A DNA stretch of 64,000 nt from assembly GCA_010405405.1 (NCBI GenBank), contig MU004231.1:551736-615735 (forward strand). Reading direction: 5' to 3'. How positions within the stretch are numbered: the stretch's first letter is position 1; each line of letters begins with the position of its first letter. Position numbers and translations under genes: made by a program. Under the pieces are notes generated by a model, which was not told the origin of the DNA, did no database searches, and saw only the letters and a program-made list of their open reading frames with translations. The DNA is from Microthyrium microscopicum. Taxonomy: Eukaryota; Ascomycota; Dothideomycetes; Microthyriales; Microthyriaceae. Of the stretch, positions 48,046 to 59,266 are shown one piece after another.

Positions 48046-48939
48046 CTAGGCATTTCGCGCACTGCGTCGTGGCTTGCCATCGGCAGTAGCAGCTGGCTTT
48101 GGCTCTCTCTTCTTTGCTGGAGCCTTCTTCTCTGAAGGAGCTTTCTTCTCGGTAGAGCCCGCGGCCTTCTTAGGGCGACCGCGTCCCTTCTTGGCCGCTG
48201 GTTCGTCGGTCTTTTGTTTCTTGGAAGCTGGCTCTTCTTCAGCAGCCTCGACCTCCTCTTCCTTGTCGTCCTTGGAGTCTTCCTTGTCGCCGTTCTTGTC
48301 GGCTACCTCGACATCGAGGGCGCGTTTCTCGCCAACACTGGTCTCGCCATTGGCTTTTTTGGAGTTAGTTTCTTCTTCAGCCTCATCATCATCCTCGGAT
48401 TTCTTCTTCTCAGTCTCCTTCTTCGCGCCATTAGAGGCACCATTGGTAGCACCATTGGAGGAGGCTTTCTCTTCAACATCAAGTTCATGCGCACGCTTGA
48501 CAACATCGTTGCCCTTGCGCCCAACATGCACAGCAGGATCTTCAGGGTCTGCCTTTCTTTTGATGGTATTGCCCTTGTTTGACTGGATCGATATTTCGCC
48601 TTCTGTGGCTACTTCAACGACCTCTCCAGACGGACGAGCACCAGACCATTTCCAAGAGACTGGAATAGCGGGAAAACACCCGGAGTTAGCTCGGACTTTG
48701 TAAACAAGGTACTGAGCCAGCTCGACGCGCGCGCGGGGGGTGGGAATAACAATAAAGGGGAAGATTTGTTTTGTGCAACATTGAAAAGGTGGGCGGTTCG
48801 ATGCATGATGCAATTGAGACAATGAGGATTGCGGTCGCCGAAGAACAATCGGGCGATGTGGGAAGAAATTCGCAAATCAATAACACACAGCAGAGAAAGA
48901 CTTACCTTGGTCGCCCTTCTCAATGCTCTGTTCAGCCAT
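48046..48939 (-). CDS. HVA1-type Tudor protein (hypervirulence-associated, DUF2945)
   Basis: Exons 48939-48906 and 48659-48046 give 215 aa. MAEQSIEKGDQ joined to VSWKWSGARPSGEVV, then GEISIQSNKGNTIKRKADPEDPAV, is the HVA1 Tudor-like domain (residues about 8-65). Members in fungi are small nuclear-looking proteins whose overexpression was tied to virulence in Cryptococcus. A long acidic/basic low-complexity tail follows (about residues 85-215) with two AT-hook-like cores, GRGRPKKA and GKPRRSAR, and many KK pairs, implying nuclear DNA/chromatin contact. The intron is 246 nt, long for this genome, and the acceptor at 48660 keeps GDQV in frame. Reading through it, as an open frame does, gives nonsense (QCCTKQIF...). 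Confidence 0.85.
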
Positions 48940-51674
48940 AGTAATGACGTATGAGGGGAATTGGGTGGTTGAGTAGAGGAATGCGGTTTGGTGTGTAAAT
49001 AGATGGTTGATGGTCGCGTAAGGGCGTGCAATGGATTGAGAAGAATGGAATGTATGCGCAATGGAAAGGTGAGGTTGGAGATGTCGATGACAGAGATGCG
49101 CGAGTTGCTGTGGACCGTCTGGAAGGAAAGGGAAGCTACACGGTCACGGCGGATGAATTGGGGGCAACTGAGTAAGCTTCAGTTTAGGGGGCTCTGGGCT
49201 CAAGTGGTCGGTGATTCGTGCAACTGTCCCCCGTCCTCCCCCAGATCAAGATGAGGAGAAGCTGTTCAAGGGGCGCTCTAGCCGCCTTCTTATTATTTGA
49301 CCCACTTTCACGACGTCACGAAAAAAGCTGACGATTTAATTGCTTGGTAAATGTCTAGAAGTCTGGATAAATAATACCTGGGCCTGGCAGTGTCTATGAT
49401 TACTGCGCCGGCTGACCCGTTTTGCTGCAAGAGCCCGCGCGACTGTTGAGGTGGTTGGGGACTTTAGATCTACAGACAAGACTGCATCTCGAGCTGTTGA
49501 GCAACTTGTAACTTGGGCCAGAAAGCAAGCAAGCTTCCGAGGCGAGTCAGTTCTGTGCTGAATCCCGATGAGACCTTCCAAGTTACCAAACTCCTTGTAC
49601 CTCCATGTGGAGACACTGGTACATCCACCGACGTAAAGAAGGTGCCCTGTTCAATGCTGCTACTTGCCAGTTAACTTTGACTTGTTTATCTGAGCAGAGG
49701 CTGTCTGGGGATCTATTGCTTAAGCTGTTATTGCTCGAGCTCAGTCCATCAGGGGAAGCTTCTTAAATGGACCCCAACTACCGACATCACTATTTTGATA
49801 ACACGAAAACAGTCATTGGCTTGAGTAGAAGCTGGTAAGGACTTAGTAAGGACCGTAGAACGTGCGCTATGTAGCAACTAGCTAGCAAGCGAGGCAAGCG
49901 CAGGCAAATGTTGTCATTTATATTGCCTCTTAGCAGATCCAAGCAGCATAACAGCTCAACCTTCCCATACTCGGCCAGATCTGTTGTACTCAATCACGTT
50001 CAAACGCTGGCCGAAACCCGTGGAAAGAAGCCGCACAAGCGCGTATTGAGATCAATGATCCTTTTGCAAACAGATAAATAGTTTAAAGATTGGCTTGAAC
50101 AAGCAATACTCCAGAAAGTCAATCTGGCAAGCTCCTCAGACGGCGTGCTGTGCCTCTGGCTGTGTGGCCACATCAAACTCACCACCCAGGCCAAGCAAAC
50201 CCAAACGGGAAACAACAAGACCAATAACAATCTCCAGGTAGCCGGAGGAATTGAACACATGCAGTGCAGGCGTGCGTTGCTTGGTGCTTTTCGTCAAAGC
50301 AGGCCTTGCCCGTCTTGCCCGTATCAAAAGATGCCAGTGCTTTGGGATGGATATTATTAACAAGATCAGACAAGATTTGGCTGGGCTTTGGGGATTGCCC
50401 TGGGCCTTTTTGCTTGCTTGTGCAAACTGAGAGGGCTGGCACTGGGCAGGCAAGGCAGGCTGGGATGATAACAGTAGAGTAGGTGGGCATTTTAACCGAT
50501 TGTCAGTTAGCAGGCTAGATTGGGGCTAGGCCGGCTGGGTGCGAGTTTAATGTCACCAATCAATCTTCAGATAGCCATTTGGGATGATGCGGTGGGTCGA
50601 TTGTTGCGTACGCGATTAAGAGCTGAAGCCAAATGCGAACAGTCGATTTGGACACACTTGGGAGACAAGTATGGGCAAAATGGGGCTCAAACGATAGCCA
50701 GTTCTCGGGCGGTCAGTTTGAGCAACTAGAATAGAATTATTATCGAAAAGTGCGGTATTGCAGCGCTTGTAAAGAAGCACAAAGTAAGGGCGGCAGGGCG
50801 CTGTATGGAGAGTCTGAGCAGGAAAACTGACACAGGAAGAGGCAGCGCAATGTTTGGGCAAGAGCTGTTGGGGCAGGTCTGTGCTTCCTAACAGTAACAG
50901 CAAGACGGGCAGGTACGGCGGTGTTGCCGGTGTGGAGGGGAAGGAACTGGGCAAGGAAGGGGGAAGGCGCGTTGGAAGAGTTTGGGAGCTGCCCTCTCCC
51001 CTCTCCCATACTTTGGCTCTGCTCTGCTCTGCTCTCTCTACCATTTCTCTCTCCTCTGCACAGTTCTCACTCCGTACCAATCCTCACATACAAATCGCAG
51101 CCTACAGTAAGTCTCCCATATTTTTGCCTACAGCCTTGTCCATACTATTCTGGTGCCTATTACAACTATTCAACCACAACTTCGATATTTGTATTTGTCA
51201 ACCTCCAATTGACCCAAATGTCTTCATCTACAACCCTTCTCGTCTGCTTTTTGAGAAAGACTCGCATTTCGGTCTTTCCCATCTTGCCCATCATACATTG
51301 CATCAGCATGCAACGTCAACACTACTAACTCGCTACTCTTCAGTCTGCGATTCTTATCAAAAGAACCAGCATATCTTCCGTGACAGGTATGTTCTGATTC
51401 TTTCGCTGCTTTGTATTGTTTCTACGCGTCTGTCTTGACTTTGGTGTTGTTGTGCTTCGCGCGTTCTTCAGCCTCAAAGCAAAGAACTACGAAGCTCAAT
51501 CGCAACTCCAATGTTGCAACAGTATTCTTCTTACCACATGAGAGTTCTCGTTGGCTATCATCAGGCTGAATCGCGTCACGCTTCCTGTCACTGTTCAACC
51601 TCTCCGCATTCTCTCCGCTTTCTCCACTGTATTCTAACTAACCTTCCAATAGTCAACTCCAGCAAAACACCAAC
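48940..51674. other. long divergent intergenic region upstream of NHP6
   Basis: 2.7 kb. No convincing coding exon was found on either strand. 51000-51060 carries a pyrimidine-rich stretch with a TCTGC microsatellite (three units) and 51061-51674 looks like a transcribed leader of NHP6. A GTATGT donor near 51387 with an acceptor near 51471 may be a 5' UTR intron. 50000-50500 has no gene. RNA data are needed to tell a leader from a separate non-coding RNA. Confidence 0.45.
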
Positions 51675-52202
51675 ATGCCAAAGGAAGCCACCAAACGTAA
51701 GGCCAAGGAGACCAAGGTCAAGCGCAAGAAGGGTCAGTTTCCTTGTGAATCTTCAATTTTCATCTAGCTAACTTTTGCAGACCCCAATGCACCAAAGCGT
51801 GGCTTGTCCGCCTACATGTTCTTTGCCAACGACAACCGTGACAAGGTTCGCGAAGAGAACCCCGGTATCAAGTTCGGTAAGTTTAACCACCATCTCACTG
51901 CATTATGTCTGCGTGGCAATTTGACACGTGAATGATGTATATCCATTGTTCCCATTACTAACTAGTTATACAGGCGAGGTCGGCAAGATCCTCGGTGAGA
52001 AGTGGAAGGCCTTGACAGACAAGGAGAAGATCCCATACGACAAGAAGGCCGCTGATGACAAGATTCGCTATGAGAATGCGAAGGCCGCCTACCAAGCCGT
52101 AAGTTTTGTTCCCAATTCCCTTTATTACTATCATAGACCGTGTTCTAAACGCTAACAAGGGTGATGAATAAGGGCGGTGATGAAGATGAGGATGAGGAAT
52201 GA
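51675..52202 (+). CDS. NHP6: HMG-box chromatin protein Nhp6
   Basis: Small non-histone architectural protein that bends DNA and assists FACT and transcription. Four exons: 51675-51732, 51781-51876, 51974-52098, 52173-52202, giving 102 aa. A basic N-terminus ([13 protein letters not shown]) is followed by a single HMG box, [20 protein letters not shown] to KAAYQA, with the usual [18 protein letters not shown]. The end is acidic (GGDEDEDEE). Size and layout match Nhp6A/B, plus the short acidic tail seen in many filamentous fungi. Intron positions were chosen by the box sequence: introns split Asp20, Gly52 and follow Ala93. Confidence 0.96.
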
Positions 52203-52428
52203 TTGTTTCTTCTTTCATGAGCTCCGCTGATGTGACTTGCGGTCTCTCTTTCGTCTTTTGATGGGCTGAATGGATTGATGGCGATGAAGGAGCTTCCGGT
52301 TTAGGGGGGTCCAGTTTAATTGTTCCTTCTTCTTAGTTCCATTAATGGATTGGTGATATCCAGTAACTGCCGTTGTATGATTTGTATTGCCCGTTTCTTC
52401 TTTCGCTTCCAATGGTGTATGTTCGTTG

Positions 52429-53028
52429 TTACTCTACATCATCATCCATGATGTACTCTCCTATCGTTGCTGCCAGGTTGTGGATTTCCCACATCCCTCT
52501 TTCTTCTTGTATCCTATATATCTCCCGTTGTGTTCTGTTGTTGTTTCTCATGTTAGCAAATCTTGTTCCTCAACCTTCATGTCCGTATCCGCAAGAGCTT
52601 GGAATCAGATGTCATGGTCCACAACGGCAAGGTTTGTCTCTACAATACCCGCAAGAGCTAGGAAACACCAATATGCCATGGTCCACAACACCTGCTCTCC
52701 GCGCAGCACTCCGGATTCATACGATATACACTTACCTAACAATCCCCACAATCCCCTCTCTAGCCATCACCAGCATCCAACCCACCTCCCTCAAACAAGC
52801 ACCCCCCAGGCCAACCGCCGCGCCTTCTGGCCCCAGCAGCGCCGTGAGCGCTGCCTCGGCGCAGAAGCTGGCTGTTCCCCGGATGAGCTGGAAGAGGAAG
52901 AGGGTGGGTGCTGGGCTGGTGGTGAAGAGCCAGAGCAGCTCGGAGGCGGTTGGTGGTTGCGTGTTTTGGGCGTGCACGCGCACGATGTGGATGTTGCGGC
53001 GGTGGTGGTGGTGGTGCTGGGCGTTCAT
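52429..53028 (-). CDS. small hypothetical protein, possible
   Basis: Exons 53028-52736 and 52534-52429 would give 132 aa: MNAQHHHHHRRNIHIVR, then LLWLFTTSPAPTLFLFQLIR and AAVGLGGACLREVGWMLVMAR, and after a 201-nt intron QREIYRIQEERGMWE ending DDDVE. The donor GTAAGT and the acceptor CAACAG with an upstream GCTAAC branch site are good, and the second exon is open over 34 codons in the right phase. The GC-rich, His-rich first exon also gives open frames on the other strand, so strand choice rests on the splice signals. The region lies convergent to NHP6. No family recognised. The start could also be the ATG at 53241. Confidence 0.5.
52589..52689 (+). repeat. two-copy direct repeat
   Basis: CCGCAAGAGCTTGG followed by ATGGTCCACAAC (52589-52625), repeated as CCCGCAAGAGCTAGG followed by ATGGTCCACAAC (52648-52689). 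It sits in the intron of the small minus-strand gene. Confidence 0.6.
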
Positions 53029-54348
53029 TGCGGCGGGTTGGTGTTGGTGTTGGTGATGATGGTGGTGGTGGTGTTTGGGAGGGAGAGATGGCTTTGTTTG
53101 GTGGTTTGTTGGGGGTGTTGATGTCGTCGTTTTTGGGACGAAATGAGTAGGTGAGCTTTGAATTTTGATATTATTACCTGCGAGGGTGCCCTCGCGGCAA
53201 GGCTGCTGGCCAGTCAGGCTGGCTTCGTGCCAGTTGGTCAATGTCGTGAAAAGTTCTTCTCCATTGCGAAAGTATGATTGCGTTTGCTATTGCTTGTTGC
53301 TACTATGTTTGCCATGTTCTTCTCACTCTTTTGAACCATATAATGTACCCTTTTTGAGAATAGTTACCCGTTGTCTGATAGCTTCAGAATCGACCTTTTT
53401 TGGCGAAAATTCCTTCTTCTCCCGGCCATAGTGCTATCTTGTTCATTTCATTGCACTTACTATCTTTTATCATGTTCTCCTTACCTTGTTATACCTTATT
53501 CAGTTCCTTTTTGGCCCATTACCGGTTTCCTCCTCCTTTTCAGCCTTTTTGCCGGCGCGGACCGTTTTCCTCCCAACCGCTCCTACACCTCAATTCGCTA
53601 TCCAATGCCCGCATCACTCTACAGATAATACCAAAAGACGCACCAGCTCTTTCTTACCCAGCGCTACTTGATTTTGAGATGATCTTGCTCCTCTACGACA
53701 TTCGCCATGCAAACGCAACATCACCTCTAACGGACCCTCCCACCCCGATTCACGCGAGCTATACTTTATACTGGACATACTTTGAACTTGGACGTGGACT
53801 GGAAAGGATCTGGAAACAAATCTATGAACTTAGGACGCGAGGCTGATGCGGAGTGGTTGACGGAGAATCCAGTCCGGGACGGCAAATGACGCTCAAATCT
53901 GCTGCCTTTGCGGACCATTCGTAGGATAACTTAGATCGACTTGGAATGTCAATGGACTTGGTTTAAACTATCTCATAACGCTATTCTATGGTTTCTTATT
54001 CTTGGATTGGATGTCTGGAGCTTCCTGGCGTGAATCTTGTCCCTGACGCATACCGTTTTTGACCCACAACAACGAGGAAATTGCTTCAAAAGGACACAGG
54101 TTATGGACTATTCTAGATACTATCCCTTCCGTAGACTACATGCCGTCCTTCCGGACCTTTTATATGCCTTCCTGGCCTTCTAGAGTCCCAATTTCCAGTC
54201 TTGTCGGCACCAATCGGAATTTCAGTGGCTCCGAGCATATCAGGCAACTCCCGTGACCCGAACATTGGCACTGCTGGCTCAAAACTCATAGCAAAAACTC
54301 CCCTCCGCTGCTTCTTCTTCTCTCCCAAGTCACCAACAAACCACCAAG
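53029..54348. other. intergenic, 1.3 kb
   Basis: Between the small minus-strand gene and the next + strand small gene. A 149-codon frame at 53400-53846 begins only with TTG and has no features. Nothing else was seen. Confidence 0.4.
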
Positions 54349-54735
54349 ATGGCATCTCACATTGCCCTCCGCACCGCCACCACCACCACTCACCGCTGGG
54401 ACGAAACGTCCATCACCATGGACCATGAGGGCGTCCACACCTTCCTGCGCCTCAGGCGCTTCTCCTACTGGAACAGTAGCTCTGGCCAGTTCCACCACCA
54501 AACCGTACGTTCCAAGCGAGTGATTCCCATACAAAACAGGAGGGAGTACTAATGGATATACCAGGTGGCATACTTCTTTGTCACCCACCCACTCTTTCCT
54601 GCGTCGAGGACGCGGTCGGCGTGGACAGACGATCCAACCTTCGTCGTCACGCCCGACGTGGGCCTCGACGTATGGCCTTTCTTGATGGTTCCGCCCATCT
54701 TCATTGAGCAACCCTTTTCCCCATTCTTTACTTAA
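54349..54735 (+). CDS. small hypothetical protein with downstream UTR introns
   Basis: Exons 54349-54504 and 54565-54735 give 108 aa (MASHIALRTATTTTHRWDE, HTFLRLRRFSYWNSSSGQ, VAYFFVTHPLFPASR, LDVWPFLMVPPIFIEQPF). The 60-nt intron has a TACTAAT branch site, and the frame closes at TAA 54733-54735. Two further canonical introns follow (54745-54793 and 54822-54871) around a 28-nt exon, apparently in the 3' UTR. Aromatic-rich, no signal peptide, no family recognised. Confidence 0.6.
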
Positions 54736-57700
54736 TTCCGACATGTAAGTACCGCTCGAAACGGCGGTTGGAATGGCTACTAATGGACATCAGACATCAA
54801 TTTCTTCATTCCGACCCATCCGTAAGTTGTCACCCGTCAAGCCAATGGGAATTACTGCTAACAGTAAACAGACATCAACATCTCTTCTCTTTTCAGCAGC
54901 ATTCGATACCCCTATAGTTTTATTTATTTTGTACAATTAATGTACCCAGGATGGACTTATCCTCCTGCTGTTTCTGTACTTTCCTTCTCTACTACTTTTT
55001 TGGACTGTTTGTGATTACATCTTTCTGTTCTTTGTGTTTGCTTCATATCAAAGGAGAAGATCGGACTACAAGGAAAGTTACGTACCCCATTTACTTCTGT
55101 TATTTGCAACTGCTAACTGCATATTCGGTAGCGGCGCCAACCGCGCAACGGTCGCCTTGCTGGCAGTCGCAGCTTCGGGAATTGGCAATTCGGTATCTCA
55201 AAATCAAGCACTTCCAGAGCATCACTCCATACGATGGCGCTTCAAATGGTAAGCTTCGCATGATAGTTTTCAACTCTTTATGACTTGAAAGCTAACATTG
55301 ACTCAACCTCAAATTGAAGCGCTTTCGAAGAAAATCTCACTCGGTCAGCCAGTCAACCCTTGGATGATTTGTCGCGCATCAATGCAAAGGTCTTCGTTAT
55401 GTCCTTTCAGCTTCAGAATTTGGCTATTCAACAAAATCTCGCCGCTAAAGCATGAAAATACGTTGCTGCGCGGAATATAACTGGCACTGGGGGAACATGA
55501 CAAGAAAAATATCTCCTCGACCAGCAATTTCAGACTGTCCCTCACCGCCATTTGACACAAAACCAACAGCTTGCCATGTAATTCGGCTCCGCTTACACTG
55601 AGGAACCTTTGAAAACACCTGCAGCGTGTGCCGTGGTGCGTAATCGAAGAAGTGATGGCACAATCCAGGGATTCGAAAAAGTACTCCTTCCCACTCCCAT
55701 CACAACTCACCGTGCAGAATCAAAAGCATCATATCCCACTGTCAGATGGCTTTGACTCTTGTTGCATAAGATTTGAAGCCTCGGTGCTGTTAATGACAGC
55801 GCATCCTACGTTCAGAAATCGATCCAATGTCACAGCGAGCAGCAACCGCCTACAAAGACCGGACCTCATCGCATTCATACGAGCAAACATTATTTCCTCC
55901 ATCAAACAAGATATTATGCAGAGACAAAAAAGAGCTGGGATATTTCATGCTACTGCTGAGCAGCGTTGAGGTGGTCGTTGGTGATGCACGGTACTCTACC
56001 TGCAGCCTCCACGTGCCCCTTTTCCGGTCTATTTGTTACCCCTGAACGTGCATTGGTACCGTTTTCTCCAACTACAACTCTACTTTTGCAGTGGCTGATG
56101 AAATTTTCAAGAGAATTACAAGACAATTCTATTCGTTGCAAACTCTCAGGATTCATCGTTCTGGATCTTCTTGTCAAAATGGCAGCATTTTGCCCCTGAA
56201 CAGCAGCGTGGACACTGATCCGCTGGATCATACACCAAAATCTGGCCTCCGATAACCGCTCACGAAGATCAAGTGGTCAAAATAGTTCCTCCTTTTTTTC
56301 TACAATTTACGAGTATGTAATTGTATAGGAGACCTTATTGGAAGTCGAAAGAACATAATTCAAGAGCATGGGAGCCCACGATTTCGAAATTGGATGGATT
56401 TGGCAAATTGGGCGTGTACTATATGTACAAAAGTTCTGAAATTTCAGCTTAACTTTGCGGCCCATGCAACAAGAATTTCTTCGGATTTTCAAACGCGACC
56501 TAACCCTTCTTGATGTCTCTGATTCGGCGAACCCCCACGGCGATCAGGAAGGACGTAAGAACTACCTATCTAAGAAGACTGCGGTCTGGCTGGGATGGCT
56601 GTTGCTTCATCTGACTGTTTTCTAGCAGTTGGCCGTTGCTAAAGCCTAGAGTTGCATGGGGAGGGCGCTCCGCAGGGTCAAATTTTGGAACCAGCAGTGA
56701 CTAGCATAGCTTTCACAGCAAAAACACTTTACACTTTTTTTTTGCTAGCTATTGGTTCAATCCTGGATGGCGACAGAAGTTTGCGGCCCCTTTTTTTGCG
56801 TAAAGGAGAGGGAGATGCTCTTTTGCTACGATGGAAGAGGAGGTGTCTATATCATACATTCTCTTGGTGGAGGAGTTGTGTATTGATGGCGCTGACAAAT
56901 GACTGAGTGGAGCGTATAGTTCCCCATCAATTGGAAGGTCAACAGATCGATTCCTAGCAAGGGCTGAAAGTCAAGAAATTCCTTTTTTTACGCTGAAAAG
57001 GGTATCAGGATGCTCTCTGGCCAAAAACGACGACGATGGATTTTTTGAAGACGATATCTTGGTGAAAGAGTTGTTTTCAGAGGATAGGGTCGGCGGTGAT
57101 GCTTCATTGAGGCAGTTTGGTGGAGTTCGCTGTGCCCCTGAGCTTCCGGCGGTTTCATTGAGAGCAACGGAGCAGAAAGAATTGTTCGGATTTTGCATTT
57201 CCAGAGCAGGGAGATATAGGCTGGAGAAGATCTAAGTCCAGGGACTTTTCGCAACTCTATTCTACGAGGAGCACTGGTATGGATGTACGATAAGGCTGAC
57301 CGAGTTCTGCTCCGTGGTATCATGAAACTATACCAGCAGCAGTCACGAATGGTATAGTATCAAGGCTTGGATCTTTGGCAGAAGCTTCAAAACCACTGGA
57401 ACACTGTATCCATAAGCAATTGGGCATCTTGGAATTTGGTTTATCTGACATATGTCGGAATTGAACATACCATCATACAATCGGTAAACCACTACACGAT
57501 CAACGCGATTCTAGAGGCACATTCGGTAAGAGGCAAAAACATACTGAAAGGTTTCTTTTGTTGACTTCTACAGTACTGAGGCATTTATGTTTCATGTCCA
57601 GAAGCATTTGGTGTGGCATTCAATTGGATTTTATACGGAGAACTTGCCTTGTTCTCTCGAGCGGAAGAGTCTCCAAAAGCCGCAGAGCTCATGGTGTTTT

Positions 57701-58126
57701 GGCCGACACACCCCCCGAAAACACGCTCCACCACCATTAAATAAATATTCGAAACGATGAGGCCCCTATAATGCCTCTTGTGAGTCTCCGAAAAATACTT
57801 TTAGAAAGTGCAGCATCTTGTGTGGGTGCTGGTGGCTCAAAAGCAGACGGTGATGCCCATTTTCGAGCACTTTTGCGCTATCACCAAAAGCTTTACGGCA
57901 CCACTCCCAGCACTTATGCCTCACAACACAACTGTTTCCTGCTGAAATACTGTAGATACTACGGCAGTCAGTTGTCTAATAGCCGCTACAAAATTTTCAT
58001 TACATACATTGCCAACATACATCCAGGAAACACACGCAGCCCAACAGCAATTCCACGAACACCAAACAAGGACTCTGGAATTGCACTATATGATTCAAAG
58101 TTTGGAATTTCTCTTCAAAATGTTCA
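54736..58126. other. gene-poor region, 3.4 kb
   Basis: No full gene was found. It contains two UTR introns of the preceding gene (54745-54871) and a possible gene remnant at 55100-55455 (separate entry). A 121-codon ATG frame at 57771-58136 overlaps the tRNA and is probably chance. 56000-57700 shows no conserved motif on either strand. Possible long non-coding RNA or eroded sequence. Confidence 0.45.
55100..55455 (+). other. possible small gene or remnant with one good intron
   Basis: A canonical intron (55249-55319, GTAAGC, GCTAAC branch, TTGAAG) is followed by a frame reading SASQPLDDLSRINAKVFVM and FQLQNLAIQQNLAAKA to a stop at 55455, which looks protein-like. Upstream, the frame that joins it (ALLAVAASGIGNSVSQNQAL) has no ATG, while the neighbouring frame (LKIKHFQSITPYDGASN) looks better but does not join in phase. 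It is either a decayed secreted-protein gene or has an upstream exon I could not place. Confidence 0.3.
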
Positions 58127-58312
58127 GGCGGGTTAGCTCAGTTGGTAGAGCATGGCACCATTAGCGCGTTTGTTGGGTGGGTATATATCCCGGTAATATG
58201 TTTTAGCAGTATTGTCATACAGTATTGTTATACATGTTACCCGTCGAATAATACATGTTGGATAATCGCGATGGGACTGCTAGGGTCAGGAGTTCAAACC
58301 TCTTACCCGCCA
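58127..58312 (+). tRNA. tRNA with a ~112-nt intron, anticodon uncertain
   Basis: Acceptor stem GGCGGGT (58127-58133) pairs fully with ACCCGCC (58305-58311), A73 follows. D arm TTAGCTCAGTTGGTAGAGCA is canonical (A box). T arm AGGAGTTCAAACCTCTT has a B box with A at the usual G. Anticodon stem TGGCA pairs with TGCTA (one G-U), variable loop GGGTC. Between the two halves is an extra segment of about 112 nt at the normal intron site (after base 37). By position the anticodon reads ATT (Asn codon AAT), but base 33 is C, not the near-universal T. It could be a tRNA with a diverged loop, or a pseudogene. Confidence 0.75.
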
Positions 58313-58316
58313 AATT

Positions 58317-58324
58317 CTTTTTTT
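58317..58324 (+). terminator. pol III terminator of the tRNA
   Basis: A C followed by seven T, five bases past the discriminator base. This is the usual RNA polymerase III stop signal and supports transcription of the tRNA gene. Confidence 0.7.
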
Positions 58325-58581
58325 GCTGGTGGTTGGTGTGGTATCGTGCCTTTTTTGGGCTCGTTGGATAGCTGTGGCCTCGAATTGGTACAGCATGATT
58401 TTTTGGAGACGATCGAGGCGCTGATGGAGGCGGTAGAAGGGGTTGAAGATCTGGTTGTTGGTCTTGATGGAGTGGTAAGGGGCATCATCATCGTCGCCTG
58501 CTATTTACCTCCGCTCTCCATTTCCTCTACAACGAACGGCACATCAGCACCGCACCACACGATCACTCGAAATCACACACA

Positions 58582-59266
58582 ATGGACAAAAACCAGAAAT
58601 CCCAAGCTACTACATCATCCTCCAGTAAGAAAAGCGACCCTTTCGCAGCAACAATGGCAGCATCTCGTCAGCTCCACCAAGTCATGGGTGTTGTCACTCC
58701 TGTTGACAGAGACAAATCTGGTAAGAATTCCTCTATCAAACCACATTTCTGGAGGACGCCGAAAAGATTGAATCTCCCATCGCAGTCAATGGCTACCACA
58801 GTGTGCTTTGGTTCCCATGGATTGCGATGGGTATTTGGTGGTTTACCTGTCGAAACACTATTTTCCTCTACCAGACCATATTTCTAAACAACACCAAAAG
58901 ATCGAACCCCCCATCGCATTCGATGGCTACCATAGAGTGTTATGGATCCCATTGAATGCGATGGAGATTTGACGGCTTACCCATCGAAACACGATTTTCC
59001 TCTGTCAGACCACATTTCTAAACAACACCAAAAACGTCGAAACCCGCATCGCATTCGATGGCTGGCATAGAAAGTGTCTCTATTCAATTGCTATGGCTCC
59101 CATCGAGTGCGATGGGTATTTGATGGTTTCACACAAGAGAGCAAATGGTCCATTTTTGACGTGTTGGCTCTGATTGTAGTCTTGTTTATACTGACAAATT
59201 CCAGCTGCGTCTCAATCTGCTACGACTACGAAGGGTTCAGGAGAAGGAAACAAACGAAAATTTTGA
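58582..59266 (+). CDS. small hydrophilic protein, intron holds a minisatellite
   Basis: Exons 58582-58720 and 59205-59266 give 66 aa: MDKNQKSQATTSSSSKKSDP, FAATMAASRQLHQVMGVVTP, VDRDKS joined to AASQSATTTKGSGEGNKRKF. The 484-nt intron (58721-59204) has a GTAAGA donor and a CCAG acceptor and is filled by three ~134-bp tandem repeats. The short, Ser/Thr/Lys-rich chain has no known domain and no signal peptide. Without the splice the frame would run on into the repeats. It is the third exon pair in this window supported only by splice logic, but phase and ends agree. Confidence 0.6.
58741..59140 (+). repeat. minisatellite: three tandem ~134-bp units with palindromes
   Basis: Units start at 58741, 58876 and 59010, each opening CCA[C/T]ATTTCT. 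Each unit has two arms of the type CCATCG-N4-CGATGG (unit 1: 58776-58792 and 58814-58831; unit 2: 58911-58926 and 58948-58964; unit 3: 59046-59061 and 59099-59116). The arms are palindromic in themselves and also complementary to each other. A lone fragment of the same kind lies at 59404-59430. Confidence 0.85.

Noticed and set aside
52387-53121. Two long overlapping + strand frames
   Set aside because: Both lack splice support and start poorly; the minus-strand model has a good donor, branch site and acceptor.
53400-53846. 149-codon + strand frame
   Set aside because: Starts from TTG, Phe/Pro/Ser-rich low complexity, no domain.
57771-58136. 121-codon ATG frame overlapping the tRNA 5' end
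   Set aside because: Overlaps a well-formed tRNA and has no recognisable motif.
58127-58312. tRNA intron as a self-splicing (group I/II) intron
   Set aside because: Too short and lacks the conserved core; position at base 37/38 fits the ordinary tRNA splicing endonuclease.
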